Assembly: GCF_900114095.1 (NCBI RefSeq) | Contig: NZ_FORV01000002.1 | Coordinates: 62,001-126,000 of the forward strand | Length of the DNA stretch: 64,000 nt | Reading direction: 5' to 3' | Source of the DNA: Sphingomonas sp. NFR04 | GTDB taxonomy: Bacteria; Pseudomonadota; Alphaproteobacteria; Sphingomonadales; Sphingomonadaceae | Shown here: positions 33,169 through 43,000 of the stretch, piece by piece | Layout: each line of letters begins with the position of its first letter | Position numbering within the stretch: position 1 is the stretch's first letter | Translations under genes and position numbers: made by a program | The notes under the pieces: model-generated | The model's database searches: none | What the model was told of the DNA's origin: nothing | The model's input: only the letters and a program-made list of their open reading frames with translations

Positions 33169-33963
33169 TCAATTAGCGATGAGGCGGGCGCGCTCGACTT
33201 GATGCTTGCCGAAAAAGGCGAGGGCGTCATCCACGGGCAGCTGGGGCGTGCGGTAGACGACGTTGGCGAGACCGGTCGCCTTATCTGCGCGCTGCTGGAT
33301 CTGTTCTATCAGCCAGGCGCGATAGGCGTCCTGGGCGGGCAGCCCGGCGTAGTTTTCCACCTTGAACATAGGGTGCTGCGCGGTGAAAAGCCGGCTCTCG
33401 CTCAGCTTCTCCCATTCTTCGACCACCAGGGCGCCGAGCTTGGGGGAATAGAGCTGCGCGGGCTGGGGCAAGCGGGTCCACATCGTGTCGATCGCCACTT
33501 GGTTCGCCAGCCGGACGAACTGGTCATAGGGCATGCCGAGCGCGTCACAGGTGAGCATCGCGTTCCACATGCCGGTGATGTGCTTGGCATCGCGGTCCCA
33601 GATCTCCTCCACCGTGTACTGGACCGGAGCCACGCCGATCAGCGCGGACCCCAGGCGCTTCCCCTGTGAGGCGGACTGCCGGGCGCGCTCGCGAGTGAAG
33701 CGACGCGCTGCGATCTTGAAGGACCGATAATAGTGGTGCGCGAAGAGCAGGAAGCTGTGGCCCGGCGATAGCCGGCGATAGTCCCACCACTTCGTCCCGT
33801 AGACCGCCGCGACGTCCTTGATGTGCCGCTTGGGCACATGCGCCGCGATCAGGCCCTCGATCCTGGCGGCCGGCAGGTTCGTTCCGAAGAACGCGCCCTG
33901 CACGGCCGCCATAAGGACGGCGTCGTCAGCGTGATCCTGTGCTGAGAAGACGCCGAGGGTCAT
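33169..33963 (-). CDS. Hypothetical protein, 264 aa
   Basis: ATG 33963 overlaps the phoH-like stop (ATGA). The sequence has an N-terminal helical segment, the motif KWWDYRRLSPGHSFLLFAHH, a basic patch KIAARRFTRERARQ and a C-terminal helical region. No cysteine clusters or P-loop. I do not recognise the family. It is the last gene before the helicase block. Confidence 0.65.
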   Translation of the reverse strand: MTLGVFSAQDHADDAVLMAAVQGAFFGTNLPAARIEGLIAAHVPKRHIKDVAAVYGTKWWDYRRLSPGHSFLLFAHHYYRSFKIAARRFTRERARQSASQGKRLGSALIGVAPVQYTVEEIWDRDAKHITGMWNAMLTCDALGMPYDQFVRLANQVAIDTMWTRLPQPAQLYSPKLGALVVEEWEKLSESRLFTAQHPMFKVENYAGLPAQDAYRAWLIEQIQQRADKATGLANVVYRTPQLPVDDALAFFGKHQVERARLIAN

Positions 33964-34778
33964 GCGTTGCCGAGCGGCTGGGCGGAGTAGTTGAAGAAGT
34001 CAGGCACGGGGTTGGTGACCGGAGCGTCGCGCTCGCGCGGCTCATCGGCGTAGCCGAGGCACACTTCCTTCGCGATGCCCGAGCGCACGATGTCATCGAT
34101 CCCGAAGCGCACATAGCCGAACTGCGGGTGGCTCTTGAAGCGCTTGACCGCGTCAGCGAGGCCGGAAGGGCCGGTGATGTCCGTCTGCTTCAGGTCGCCG
34201 TCGACGATCATCGACGTGCCTTCACCGATGCGGGACAGGAACATCTTCATCTGCTTGGGCGTGGTGTTCTGCGCCTCGTCCAGCAGCACCGTGCAGTTCG
34301 AGAAGGTTCGACCGCGCAGCATGCCCAGCGGGGCGATCTCGATCCGGCCCGTCTTGAGGAGGTACTCGACGAAGCTGGTTCCCAGGCGCTCGTTCAGAAT
34401 GTCGATGACTGGCTGCGCCCAGGGGAGGACCTTGTCTTCGAGCTCGCCCGGGAAGAAGCCGAGCTCTTCGCCGGCGCCGACTGCGGGGCGGGTCAGGACG
34501 AAACGATGCTCGTTGTCCTCGATCAGACGGTCGGCCGCGGTCGCAGTGGGAACGAACGTCTTGCCGGTGCCGAACTCGCCCTCAACGAAGGTGATCGGGT
34601 AGACGTTGACGGCGTTGGCAAGCGAGGCTTGAGCGTCGGTCAGTGGTGCCCAGGCCTTGCGCTTGAAGGGGGCACGGGGAACTTGGAGGCTGTCACCGGG
34701 AAGCTCGTTGCGCGGCGCACGCTGCTGTTTGCTGTTGCGGCGCGCTTGCTTCCCGGTGTTACGGGCCTGCTTGGTCAT
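33960..34778 (-). CDS. phoH: PhoH-like P-loop ATPase, 272 aa
   Basis: Walker A EGEFGTGKT and the downstream TVLLDEAQNTTPKQMKMFLS and IVDGDLKQTD are the PhoH signature. PhoH-like genes are frequent in phages; the biochemical role is an RNA-linked ATPase/helicase, and in phages it is unproven. The basic N-terminal 50 residues may bind nucleic acid. ATG 34778 has ribosome binding site TAGGAGT behind a palindrome copy. Confidence 0.88.
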   Translation of the reverse strand: MTKQARNTGKQARRNSKQQRAPRNELPGDSLQVPRAPFKRKAWAPLTDAQASLANAVNVYPITFVEGEFGTGKTFVPTATAADRLIEDNEHRFVLTRPAVGAGEELGFFPGELEDKVLPWAQPVIDILNERLGTSFVEYLLKTGRIEIAPLGMLRGRTFSNCTVLLDEAQNTTPKQMKMFLSRIGEGTSMIVDGDLKQTDITGPSGLADAVKRFKSHPQFGYVRFGIDDIVRSGIAKEVCLGYADEPRERDAPVTNPVPDFFNYSAQPLGNA

Positions 34779-34805
34779 TAGTCACTCCTAACGCTGTGCG
34801 TTGAC

Positions 34806-34825
34806 GTGTGCGTTCTTGCACACAC
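34806..34825 (-). promoter_or_regulatory. Intergenic palindrome copy before phoH
   Basis: The minus strand reads GTGTGTGCAAGAACGCACAC, a nearly perfect dyad. A TAGAAT hexamer ends one base before it, so here the motif would lie across the transcription start instead of upstream of the -10 box. Confidence 0.55.
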
Positions 34826-34871
34826 ATTCTACACGACGCAAGAAGTTTCGTCGCGGCTTAATCGCCGCGCG

Positions 34872-35354
34872 TTATGCCAGCTCGAAATGCGGGCTGTCGG
34901 TCTCGCCCTTTTCCCGCGGCCGGCCGTTCTGGTTCCAGTCGGCGCCCCAGCGGAGCGAGACCCTCTCGAGCTTGGCTGCCTCAAGCACCAGCTTGGCCAG
35001 GGCGTCGAACCGCTTCAGGTTGTTCCAGTCGACGGGGTAGGGGATCAGATCCACCGCGTGCCCGAAGCCGTCCTTCTGTTTGCGGTGCTTGCTGTTCAGC
35101 GGATCGCTGAGCCAGGTGACCTTCGGCAGTCCCGGCGCCGCATGCACCGCCGGGACGCCCTTGGCGGCGCACTGGGCCGCAGTACGACCCTTGCCGTAGT
35201 TGATATAGCACTGCTGATCGGTGCGCACGCCCTCGATTACCTTGAAGTCCAGGTCGGCGGTTGCCATCAGAGCAGCGCGCGTCACCACGCGCACGATATC
35301 GGGATGAACACCCTTCAGATGGGCAAGGGATTCACTGCCCAGACGGATTGCCAT
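34872..35354 (-). CDS. Endolysin, M15-type peptidase, 160 aa
   Basis: The metal-binding pattern of L-alanyl-D-glutamate / D-Ala-D-Ala peptidases is present: SKHRKQKDGFGHAVDLIP (HxxGxAxD type) and the C-terminal SPHFEL. An N-terminal VIEGVRTDQQ segment fits the family. Length is like the T5 endolysin. It cleaves peptidoglycan cross-bridge peptides at the end of infection. No signal peptide, so a holin is needed; holin candidates are immediately upstream. Confidence 0.88.
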   Translation of the reverse strand: MAIRLGSESLAHLKGVHPDIVRVVTRAALMATADLDFKVIEGVRTDQQCYINYGKGRTAAQCAAKGVPAVHAAPGLPKVTWLSDPLNSKHRKQKDGFGHAVDLIPYPVDWNNLKRFDALAKLVLEAAKLERVSLRWGADWNQNGRPREKGETDSPHFELA

Positions 35355-35363
35355 TGCTCTCTC

Positions 35364-35465
35364 CTACTGTGTGTTTCGTACCGCATAGGCCGCGGTCGCG
35401 GGTTTGGTTGGGACGGTTTGCGAGGGGCGGCTCAGCCAGAGCGCGAGCGCGGCAAACCCCCTCAC
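35364..35465 (-). CDS. Possible tiny protein, 33 aa
   Basis: GTG 35465-35463 overlaps the holin-candidate stop as GTGA, the coupling used elsewhere in this genome, and the frame stops at TAG 35366-35364. The product begins with a hydrophobic MRGFAALALWLS and has a P/T/A-rich tail. It could be a lysis accessory, but it may also be chance. The C-terminal codons lie in a palindrome copy. Confidence 0.3.
   Translation of the reverse strand: MRGFAALALWLSRPSQTVPTKPATAAYAVRNTQ
35369..35388 (-). promoter_or_regulatory. Intergenic palindrome copy before the endolysin
   Basis: The minus strand reads CTATGCGGTACGAAACACAC, followed at once by the AGTAGGAGAGAG ribosome binding site. No separate -10 box. 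Confidence 0.45.
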
Positions 35466-35845
35466 TTCAAGCCGTCCTTGTCGGCGTCGGCGTCGCCCAC
35501 GCTCTTGCCGAAGGTGGGCAGGAACATGCGCGCGAAGTAGCTGGCGACCTTGATCGGGCTATCCGCGAACTGCCGGCTGGTCTTGAGCACGCCGGCAAGG
35601 ACGTTCTCGCAAACGACCGCAGCCACGCCAGCCAGGAACAGGGTCGCGTAGAAGTTCCAGTGCAGATCCTGCAGAAACCCCCAGCCTACAACGGCGCCTG
35701 CGCCACCATAGACGCAGCCGGCCAGCAGCGAGGTCCAGCGGCGCTTCACGTCGCTGACCATGGACTGCAGCAGGATCAGGATCGCTCCGCCCGTGAACAG
35801 CCAGATGTGCTGGATGAGCGTTGCCTTCTCGTTCTCAATCGGCAC
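35462..35845 (-). CDS. Holin candidate, 127 aa
   Basis: GTG 35845 is the start (PIENEKATLIQHIWL). Three hydrophobic segments are visible: HIWLFTGGAILILLQSM, LAGCVYGGAGAVVGWGF and FYATLFLAGVAAVVCENVL, followed by a charged C-terminus with DADADKDGLK. Size, topology and position next to the endolysin fit a phage holin (LydA-like layout). No family-specific motif, so the call is by context. Confidence 0.68.
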   Translation of the reverse strand: MPIENEKATLIQHIWLFTGGAILILLQSMVSDVKRRWTSLLAGCVYGGAGAVVGWGFLQDLHWNFYATLFLAGVAAVVCENVLAGVLKTSRQFADSPIKVASYFARMFLPTFGKSVGDADADKDGLK

Positions 35846-36203
35846 TTCGGTTCCCTTCGCCCCACAGATACTTGTCGACGGGACCGACCTCCTTGCTCAG
35901 CGTGACCGCGACGAAGATGTGCGCGAGTGTGAACAGGATGCCGGCGACTGCGTGAATGAAGAAGAAGCGCTGCCCGTAGGGGGTAGCGATGCTCCAGTCG
36001 TTGCGAATGCCGAACTCGACCAGGACGCCGGTCAGGTACAGCGATAGGCAGGTACTGGCGGTGACCCAGGCGTAGAGCACCGCATTGCGCTTGCCTCGGA
36101 AGTAGTCGGGCACTTTGAAGCGCCAGTGCTTCCCGGAGCCGACCGCCACGATACCCGAGATGATCGCGAGGATCGACATGACGAGCGTGAAGCCCACAAT
36201 CAT
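35835..36203 (-). CDS. Membrane protein of the lysis region, 122 aa
   Basis: Three transmembrane segments are predicted: GFTLVMSILAIISGIVAV, VLYAWVTASTCLSLYLTGVL and FFFIHAVAGILFTLAHIFVA. The start ATG 36203 overlaps the preceding stop. It could be a second holin or antiholin paired with the next gene, which overlaps it by 11 bases. Confidence 0.6.
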   Translation of the reverse strand: MIVGFTLVMSILAIISGIVAVGSGKHWRFKVPDYFRGKRNAVLYAWVTASTCLSLYLTGVLVEFGIRNDWSIATPYGQRFFFIHAVAGILFTLAHIFVAVTLSKEVGPVDKYLWGEGNRSAD

Positions 36204-36382
36204 GCGGCGCGCTCGCTGGGGCTGTGAAAGCCTACCGGGCTTGTCGGTTTGTGTTCAGCCTGCACATCGACGGGCTGATCGCTCTCATATTCGATGGCGA
36301 TTGCCATCTTCCGGCGGCGGGCGCGAAGGAAAAGCCAGACGGCAACCCCCAGCGCGAGCAAGCCAATGCTCATCCAATTCAT
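36200..36382 (-). CDS. Small single-pass membrane protein, 60 aa
   Basis: ATG 36382 has ribosome binding site GCGAGGAAGCGC. One hydrophobic helix (MSIGLLALGVAVWLFL) is followed by a basic RARRRK and a soluble tail. The orientation is N-out or short N-terminus with cytoplasmic tail. It starts the lysis operon behind a palindrome copy. A spanin-like or holin-regulator role is possible but unproven. Confidence 0.6.
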   Translation of the reverse strand: MNWMSIGLLALGVAVWLFLRARRRKMAIAIEYESDQPVDVQAEHKPTSPVGFHSPSERAA

Positions 36383-36396
36383 GCGCTTCCTCGCGT

Positions 36397-36416
36397 GTGC
36401 GTGTCAGTTGGCACAT
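36397..36416 (-). promoter_or_regulatory. Intergenic palindrome copy at the lysis block
   Basis: The minus strand reads ATGTGCCAACTGACACGCAC, 14 bases before the 60-aa gene and overlapping its ribosome binding region on one side. The 54 bases upstream to the next gene show nothing else. Confidence 0.5.
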
Positions 36417-36450
36417 ACTAACATGAACGCGAAGAAGCGGCAATGAAGGC

Positions 36451-36774
36451 TTAGGTGGCGGGCTGCTCCACCAGCGTCTTGGACAGCTCCTCGATCTGCT
36501 GTGCGATCGGGAGCGCGTCGTAGCGCAGGATGGTGCTGACCCGCTCCAGCCGGGTGTAGGTGTCCCGGTCGATCGTAGGCATCGAGGCGCTGATCGACTG
36601 TACGACAGAGTTGATCATCGCGGGCGTGAGGATGTCGGCGAGCGTGCCGAAAGACTTGAGCTTGGCAATCCGCGCAGCTTCCTTCTCCTGCTGGGCAGCG
36701 CGGGCTTGCTTCTCCTGCAGCGCCTGAAGTGTAGCGAGCTCCTCCGCCGTCAGCGTGTCTTGTTCCATAACCAT
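36451..36774 (-). CDS. Hypothetical coiled-coil protein, 107 aa
   Basis: ATG 36774 (or 36768) has ribosome binding site GGAGAAG. The first 45 residues are a Q/E/A/K-rich helix (ATLQALQEKQARAAQQEKEA), likely a coiled coil; the rest is a helical domain without motif. It follows the tail-fibre gene and may be a fibre-assembly accessory or a lysis-region protein. Confidence 0.6.
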   Translation of the reverse strand: MVMEQDTLTAEELATLQALQEKQARAAQQEKEAARIAKLKSFGTLADILTPAMINSVVQSISASMPTIDRDTYTRLERVSTILRYDALPIAQQIEELSKTLVEQPAT

Positions 36775-36783
36775 GTCTTCTCC

Positions 36784-36939
36784 TTAGCTTTGATCGTTCG
36801 TTTCTTCCGACGAAGGGAACGGTGAGGGCACCATCTCGAAGGAGTGCCCCTCCTGCGCGTTCATGAGCAAGTCCTCCGGGGACTCCGCGTAGACCCGCTT
36901 CACTTCCACGCCGTTCTCTTTTACTGCATACCAGGGCAT
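36784..36939 (-). CDS. Hypothetical protein, 51 aa
   Basis: ATG 36939 follows AGAGGTAGGA directly behind the tail-fibre stop, and the TAA is 10 bases before the next start. The product (MPWYAVKENGVEVKRVYAES) has a small beta-hairpin look with an acidic C-terminus. Fits the tight spacing of this operon. Function unknown. Confidence 0.55.
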   Translation of the reverse strand: MPWYAVKENGVEVKRVYAESPEDLLMNAQEGHSFEMVPSPFPSSEETNDQS

Positions 36940-36941
36940 TC

Positions 36942-39900
36942 CTACCTCTTCACTTCTTCTGCCATGAGCTGGACATAGCTGACGTCGAAAAACGCCGCGG
37001 CCGAGGTCGAGTTTGTTTTCGTCACCTCAAACTCGAGCCACATCGTCGTTGTGCCCGGCAGCGGTGCGGTGAGTGCCCAGAACGTGTATGGGGTGCGCTT
37101 GTAGGGATCGACAGGGATGGTCCTGCTGATGGGGAACACCTCGCCATTGGACTGCCTGAGCATGAGCCTGGCGTTGCAGCCGCCGGTCCCCTGCGTATCC
37201 TGGGAAAGGATTGCCTCGAACTGGGCATCGACCCGCATGCGGCCGCCAGTGTACCCGAAGGTGATGGCTTCCGAGTTAGTTCTCGTCACCGTGAACTGGG
37301 GGCCGCTCGCCGTGGCGCGGAACCCGAGTTGCACTGTGCTCACAGCGTTCGAGATCGAGCTATTGGCCATCGCTCGCGTATTGACGGACCCGGTGACGAA
37401 CAAGTCCCCGCTGATCAACACGTCACCGACGATGTCGACGCCAGCGCGACCGTTCGCATCCGCGCGGATCATCAGCTGAGCGCGGTTATTCCCCGCAACC
37501 GCAACGACTTCCCAGAAGGCAGCGGTGCGACCGTTCAGGTTCGAAACCGCGCTCTCCGTAGTGGTGACGCGCGCGGTCAGGTTGCCGGTGCTGTCGAGCG
37601 CCTTCTTACCCTTTATTTCGCCGTCCGTAGCCGGTCGAACGACGCACCGGTGCCAGTAGGTGTCGCTCGAAGACCCATCAAACCCGAAGGCCTCCCAGCC
37701 GCCCATTGCATGAAGCGACAAATTGGTCTGCGCGGAATTGTAGACCAGAACACTCCAGGTTCGACGATTATACCCAGGACCTGAATACGTAAAATCGTTG
37801 ATGTCGGGTGTATTACCAAAGCCAATTTTATAATTCTCGCGGTACCAGAAGTCGATGTAAATTCCCGACCCCTGCCAATTGCCCTCGAACTGCTCAACCT
37901 CTGCCTCGATGACATACCAGCCCGCGGGGATATTTTCGAGATCCTGCTTCAGGCCGATGTTACTGTTACCGACGCGGTGCATGTAGACTGGCACCGTACC
38001 ATTGCGCCCGGGGTTTGTGGTCGACGGAGTAACGGTCGACCCGTTACCTCCTCCCCACGGGTTCCAGCCTGTTGGAGCAGAGCCGGTGAAAGGTGCAGTG
38101 AACCGCGCGTTTTTGTTCATTGCGATATCAGACGACGCTTCAATGACGGCGGTTCGCGACGCCAAGGCGCCGGTGTCGCTGACGCGCGCCGTTTCTTCGG
38201 ACTGGATCCTCGCCAGCAGCTGGCTGCCCTGCGAGCCGTCGAGCTGCGCCTCCGTTTTGGTGATCCGGTCGCCCAACGCGCTGTCCTGCGCGGCCCTGGT
38301 CGTCTCTTCGGTCACGATGCGAGCAATCGCCTGGCTGGAGACCTCCAACGCGCGCCCTGCCTTCACTTCCGCATCGCTCGCGACACGGATGGAGCAGCGG
38401 TGCCAGGTTAGGTCCTTATCGTCAGACCCGAACCCAGTATAGTTGGTCATCAGGTGGAAGTTGCCGTCAGCGTCGGCATCCTTGTGAACCAGCAGGCTCC
38501 AACGGCGGTTGCCGAGTTGAGTGGCGCTGGCGACATCCGCGTTGTCGGGTGCCGTGTCGAAGGTCAGGTTCCAACGGCCGGAGATAGACACGCCGGCGCC
38601 CCGCCAGCTGCCGCTGTTCAGATCAACATCCGCTTCGATGACATACCAGCCCGCACCCTTGAGGGTCGCGAGGGACTGATACACGCCGGAATTGATGTTG
38701 CCGGAGGACGTCTGTCGCAAAGCCCAGGTCTGCGATACGCGATCTTCGGTTACCCGGGAGATCGTATGCACGTCGCCCCAGAACTGCCACCCTGTCGGAA
38801 TTTCCTGGCCATCAGGCCAGATCTCGAAGAATGCGTTGGCGTTCAGCGCGCCAGTAGCCGCGCCATTAGACGACTCCACCACGCTTACCCGATTTGCCAA
38901 GGCATCGTCGGCCGTCGCGCGCGCGGTCTCTTCAATGATGATGCGTGCCTTCAGCGCGCTGTCCTGATCGCCCTTGAGCTGAGCTTCAGTGGTCGAAAGC
39001 CGATCGCTCAGCGCCACGTTGTCGCGCGCGCGGACAAGCGCCTCGTCGGTCACCGCAGCTTCGGCCCGGTCTGCGATGGTCTTGGCGCTGACGATGGAGG
39101 TCGTGAGCGTACCCTCGGCACCCTTGGCCCGTTCGACCTCCGCGGTCAGGTCGCTCCGCACCTTCTCCGCCTCGGCGCGCGCGGCGTCGACAGCCTGGTC
39201 GATCTCTGCCTTCACCTTCAGGAACTGATCGCGCGCGGCAACGACGTTACCCGTCGCGTCCTTGACGGCGTCGGCGATGTCTTCTGCCGGCACGCCGCCG
39301 ACGCTCGTTCCCGGCGGGGCGCCGACCGTCGCATTGTTGGCGGGCTTGCCTGGTCCGTTCACACCGTCCCAGTCAGCGAGCTTGGAGGCTCGATCGATGA
39401 TTGCGGCGTCGAGATCCGCCTGCGCCGCATTCATGGTGGCGAACGCGGCCTGAAATTCCGCGGGCTCCACGGGGGTGTCTTGCGTGAAGTCGTTCCACTT
39501 GGGCTCGAGCCCAGCGAGGTACGCGCGCAGCGCGACGTTCGCGCCGTTGGCCGCGTCGATGTAGGTGTCCACGCCGCCGAGCTGGAGCGCCTTTGCGCGC
39601 GAGGCGTTTAATGAAGCGGTCAGCTGGTTGTAGAGCAGCAGCACCTGCGGCTTCTCTGCGCGCGACAGTACCCGGTCGCTCGTGACGCCCAGTAGGTCGA
39701 GAATGACCTGGCTGGCGTCTACGCCGTGGATGGTGCCTGTGATGTCGCCATTGAACGAGATCTTGTCGACCGGGCGGTAGCGCAGCGTTTGCGCAGCCAT
39801 CCAGTCAGAGAAGATGAAGCCGCCCGGCGCGACATCGTCATCTACCTTGCGGTAGCCGCGGACCTTGAAGCTGTAGAACTTGTCGGCGGCCACCCCAGGC

Positions 39901-39959
39901 AGGATGATCGAGCGCTTGCTCGAGGGTACGAAAACAGAAGTCTCGGGGAGCGTCGTCAT
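36942..39959 (-). CDS. Tail-tip fibre with duplicated domain, 1005 aa
   Basis: The N-terminal 200 residues probably attach to the tail tip. Coiled-coil stretches (about 225-370 and 540-610) separate two related domains at about 375-538 and 617-787; both contain PTGW, GWYVIEA, a WxGxG turn, a GN-RRW/NRRTW strand and YWHRC/TWHRC near the end, as in carbohydrate-binding jelly rolls. Around 810-870 lies a J C-terminal (DUF1983-like) segment, FWEVVAVAGNNRAQLMIRAD. Probably receptor-binding. ATG 39959 is predicted leaderless. Confidence 0.75.
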   Translation of the reverse strand: MTTLPETSVFVPSSKRSIILPGVAADKFYSFKVRGYRKVDDDVAPGGFIFSDWMAAQTLRYRPVDKISFNGDITGTIHGVDASQVILDLLGVTSDRVLSRAEKPQVLLLYNQLTASLNASRAKALQLGGVDTYIDAANGANVALRAYLAGLEPKWNDFTQDTPVEPAEFQAAFATMNAAQADLDAAIIDRASKLADWDGVNGPGKPANNATVGAPPGTSVGGVPAEDIADAVKDATGNVVAARDQFLKVKAEIDQAVDAARAEAEKVRSDLTAEVERAKGAEGTLTTSIVSAKTIADRAEAAVTDEALVRARDNVALSDRLSTTEAQLKGDQDSALKARIIIEETARATADDALANRVSVVESSNGAATGALNANAFFEIWPDGQEIPTGWQFWGDVHTISRVTEDRVSQTWALRQTSSGNINSGVYQSLATLKGAGWYVIEADVDLNSGSWRGAGVSISGRWNLTFDTAPDNADVASATQLGNRRWSLLVHKDADADGNFHLMTNYTGFGSDDKDLTWHRCSIRVASDAEVKAGRALEVSSQAIARIVTEETTRAAQDSALGDRITKTEAQLDGSQGSQLLARIQSEETARVSDTGALASRTAVIEASSDIAMNKNARFTAPFTGSAPTGWNPWGGGNGSTVTPSTTNPGRNGTVPVYMHRVGNSNIGLKQDLENIPAGWYVIEAEVEQFEGNWQGSGIYIDFWYRENYKIGFGNTPDINDFTYSGPGYNRRTWSVLVYNSAQTNLSLHAMGGWEAFGFDGSSSDTYWHRCVVRPATDGEIKGKKALDSTGNLTARVTTTESAVSNLNGRTAAFWEVVAVAGNNRAQLMIRADANGRAGVDIVGDVLISGDLFVTGSVNTRAMANSSISNAVSTVQLGFRATASGPQFTVTRTNSEAITFGYTGGRMRVDAQFEAILSQDTQGTGGCNARLMLRQSNGEVFPISRTIPVDPYKRTPYTFWALTAPLPGTTTMWLEFEVTKTNSTSAAAFFDVSYVQLMAEEVKR

Positions 39960-39965
39960 GCGGGG

Positions 39966-40017
39966 AGTATATACGTGTGTCGTCACACACGCAATAAAGG
40001 CGTGCGCGACAACACAC
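39966..40017 (-). promoter_or_regulatory. Leaderless promoter of the tail fibre with inverted palindrome pair
   Basis: The minus strand has TTGCGT (39989-39994), 17 bases, then TATACT (39966-39971) and CCCCGC directly before the ATG at 39959. The palindrome (39974-39992) fills the spacer. A second copy in opposite orientation (40002-40017) lies behind the hub stop, and both can pair as a stem with G-U pairs. Confidence 0.75.
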
Positions 40018-40019
40018 TG

Positions 40020-43000
40020 TTAGGCGGTTTCTGCGCTCCAAGCCACCTCGAAGCCATCGATCGAAGCGTCCTTGCCCTTCCACTCCCACTCGAAGCTGAT
40101 GTCGGCGGAGCCATCGCTGTTGATGACATGCTCGACATCGCCGGCGGACGTAATCGGCGCCATGATTGCGCTCCCGTCCCGGTTGTTGCCTTTGGTCGGA
40201 TCGGTCGGCGCGTACGGACTCACGGCGATAGAGAACTTCTTCTCCACCCACTCGGAAAGGCTCGAATCACTGGTGGAACGGACCTGAGCCACATAATTCC
40301 CCGTGTCGAGGCCCGAGATCGTGAGCGACCGCTCGACGTGCTCGCCAAGACTGGTCCAGGTCTGCGCGGTCGCGCGCCGATAACGCGCCTCGTAGGCTTG
40401 GACCCCGGTCATATCGGCTGGCTCATCCCACGCCATCTCAGCGACGCCAACGACAGCAAAGTTCGTCGGCGTCACCGCGACGTTTCGAGGACCGTCCAGC
40501 GCGGCATAGAGAACTGCCACCGTCCCCTTCACAGAGGGCGCGGACGCGAATGGAGCGCGATCGCCGCGGGTGTTATAGGCCACCACCTTGAACTCGGGCA
40601 CATCGCCCTCATTCACCGCGACCATCAACTCGTTCGAGTTCACCGCAGAACCGGCCGAGCGGAAGGCTGAGCCGTTAATGCTGACGTAGACGTCGGCGCC
40701 CGCATAATTGCGAATGTTGATCGGGTTCCAGTGCACGCGCGCCGTGATGGTTTTGCGATTGGCTGCGACCAGGCGCTCGTAGTCGAACAGGAGCATTGAG
40801 ACATGCGGGACCTGACGGTCGGTGACCACCGTCACCGGGATCGGGATCTCGACTTCAGCCGGCCCATAGACGCCTTCGTGATATTCGACGAAGGTCAGTC
40901 GGCGCTTCTCGATGCCCGACCCGCTGATCCCGGTGAGGGTGTATGGCTTCCGAACCTGCTCGATCTTGCCAAAGATGAAGTTCGCCCCCTCGGCGGGCGC
41001 TTGTGGGAGATCGGCGACGAGCTCGACCACATTGGTCTCAGCCGGGCCGCTCGTGGTGACGTCATACTGCAGGACGACGTCCGTCGCCCACAGGTTCACC
41101 TGCGTGCCTGGGAACATCAGCGGCGGCTTCACGGCCAACGTGATCGTGTGATAGGGATTTCCGTCCCGAAGCTGCACGATCTCGTAGTCCTGGCCGTCCA
41201 TGATGAGACGCTTGGCCTTGGTCGCCTCGACACTATCGCCGGTCACCAGAAGCTTCTGCCCTACGATGCTGTAGATCGCGTTCTGGCCGGTGTGGATGGC
41301 GTCGAAGTGGACGATGGTCGAGTAGCGGGCACCTGCCTCGATCTGCACGTTCTGGTCGAGCACGAGCTTCCGCGTTGTGCTGCCCGCGAACAGACGGCCG
41401 CTGTTCGCCCAGGCCATCATGTCGTGCTGGATCAGCGCGACGTCGCCCAGCAGCACGTTGATGGAGTCCATGGCCGTGTCGAACGTCAGCGTGCGGATCA
41501 GCAGCCGGTTCTGGTAGATGGCGCGCCACAGCTCCTTCGTGGCCTGGGTCACGTTGTCGATGCCGGGGAACGACACCTGCGCCACGCGCGAGATCTCGTT
41601 GAAGGTCACCGCCTTGGGGTCGACGTACCGGATCGTCTTCTGCTTGTTGCGGTCGTTGCGGTCGTAATAGGTGATCTCGTATTCGTTCGACCGGTCGGCC
41701 ATGGACATGTAGCTCAGCTCGAGCGAACCCTTGAGGATGTTCGCCTGAGTAAAGCTGGCGACCGGCTCGCGTGGCTTATCGACTGCGACGCTGATCTTGG
41801 TGCCGAATGGGATGGGTGCTGCGTGGCCGATCCGCCAGACCGCGCGCAGCGCATCGCTGAGATTTGAGTTGGTGTCGAACACGCCGTTGAAGGTGATATT
41901 GTTCGCCGCGCAGTATTCAGCGAACTCAATGATCCGCGGCCAGTCGATGCGCCTGGTCGGAACGCCGGCGCCTCGCTCGATGCCGGCCAGGATGTCGACA
42001 CCGCACCACGCGGGGTTGTTCGTCCACGCCTTCTCGGTCGGATTGCCCTCGATGTCATAGAGCTGAACGCGACTGCCCTTCACGCGCGCGGTGACGGTCG
42101 GGATGGCGCTCAGCTGCTCGTTGAGCTTGATCTTCAAGGCCAGGTATGCGGTGCCGCGCATCGCCACTGGATCCACCGTGATCTCCGCGACGTCGGTCAG
42201 ATAAACCTCGTCCAGCTTGTACTGATCGGTGGAGGTGGCGTTCGTTCGCCGGATGCGGGTCTGATAGAAGCCATGCGCCAGCTGCGCGGACTCGAAGGAG
42301 CGGCGGATCTGGCGAGTGCGGCTGTCGGTGACCGTTTGTGAGAACGTGGCTACGCTGGGGTATGCCACAAGCCGCGTGATCTGTGCGCCCGGCGCCGCTC
42401 GCACCTCGTAGTCGCCACGCGGCAGCGCGACGTCATACTGGCCGGAGACGTAGGGCGTGATGTCGGTGTCGCCGGCAATGCTGCCGTCCCCACTGGCGTC
42501 GAAGATGTACCCGGGCGAAGCGACGGCGTTCAAGGGCACGGTGACCCACTCGTCGGTCCCGGCCTTGCGATACTGGACGGCGCCGGTGCTCTGCGAAACC
42601 TCCGAGGTCTTGGTTTGCGAGTGGGCGATGAAGCGCAGGATGTCCTTCAGCTGCACGCCATCGCGGTCGATGTCGATATAGTCGTAGGAGCCGTTCTGCC
42701 ACTCGACCGGCTGGTAGTTGCCCAGCGGCTCGCGAGTAACCGGATCGACCTGCCGCGCCTCCATCTGGAAGGTGACAGAGCGATTGCTATAATCGCCCTT
42801 CTTGCTGTCGATGTTCACCAGGCCCTGCGAGAAGGCCACATCCCATCGGATCTTGTCGACCGCGGAGGTGGTATAGTGCTCGACCCAACCCGTATCGATC
42901 TTCTGGGACTTGTTGCTCTGGACCGTCGAGCCGTCAAACCAGGGGTGCGCCGCCTCATTCAGCGTGCCCTTGCTCACATAGTATTCGACGTCCGTGAACG

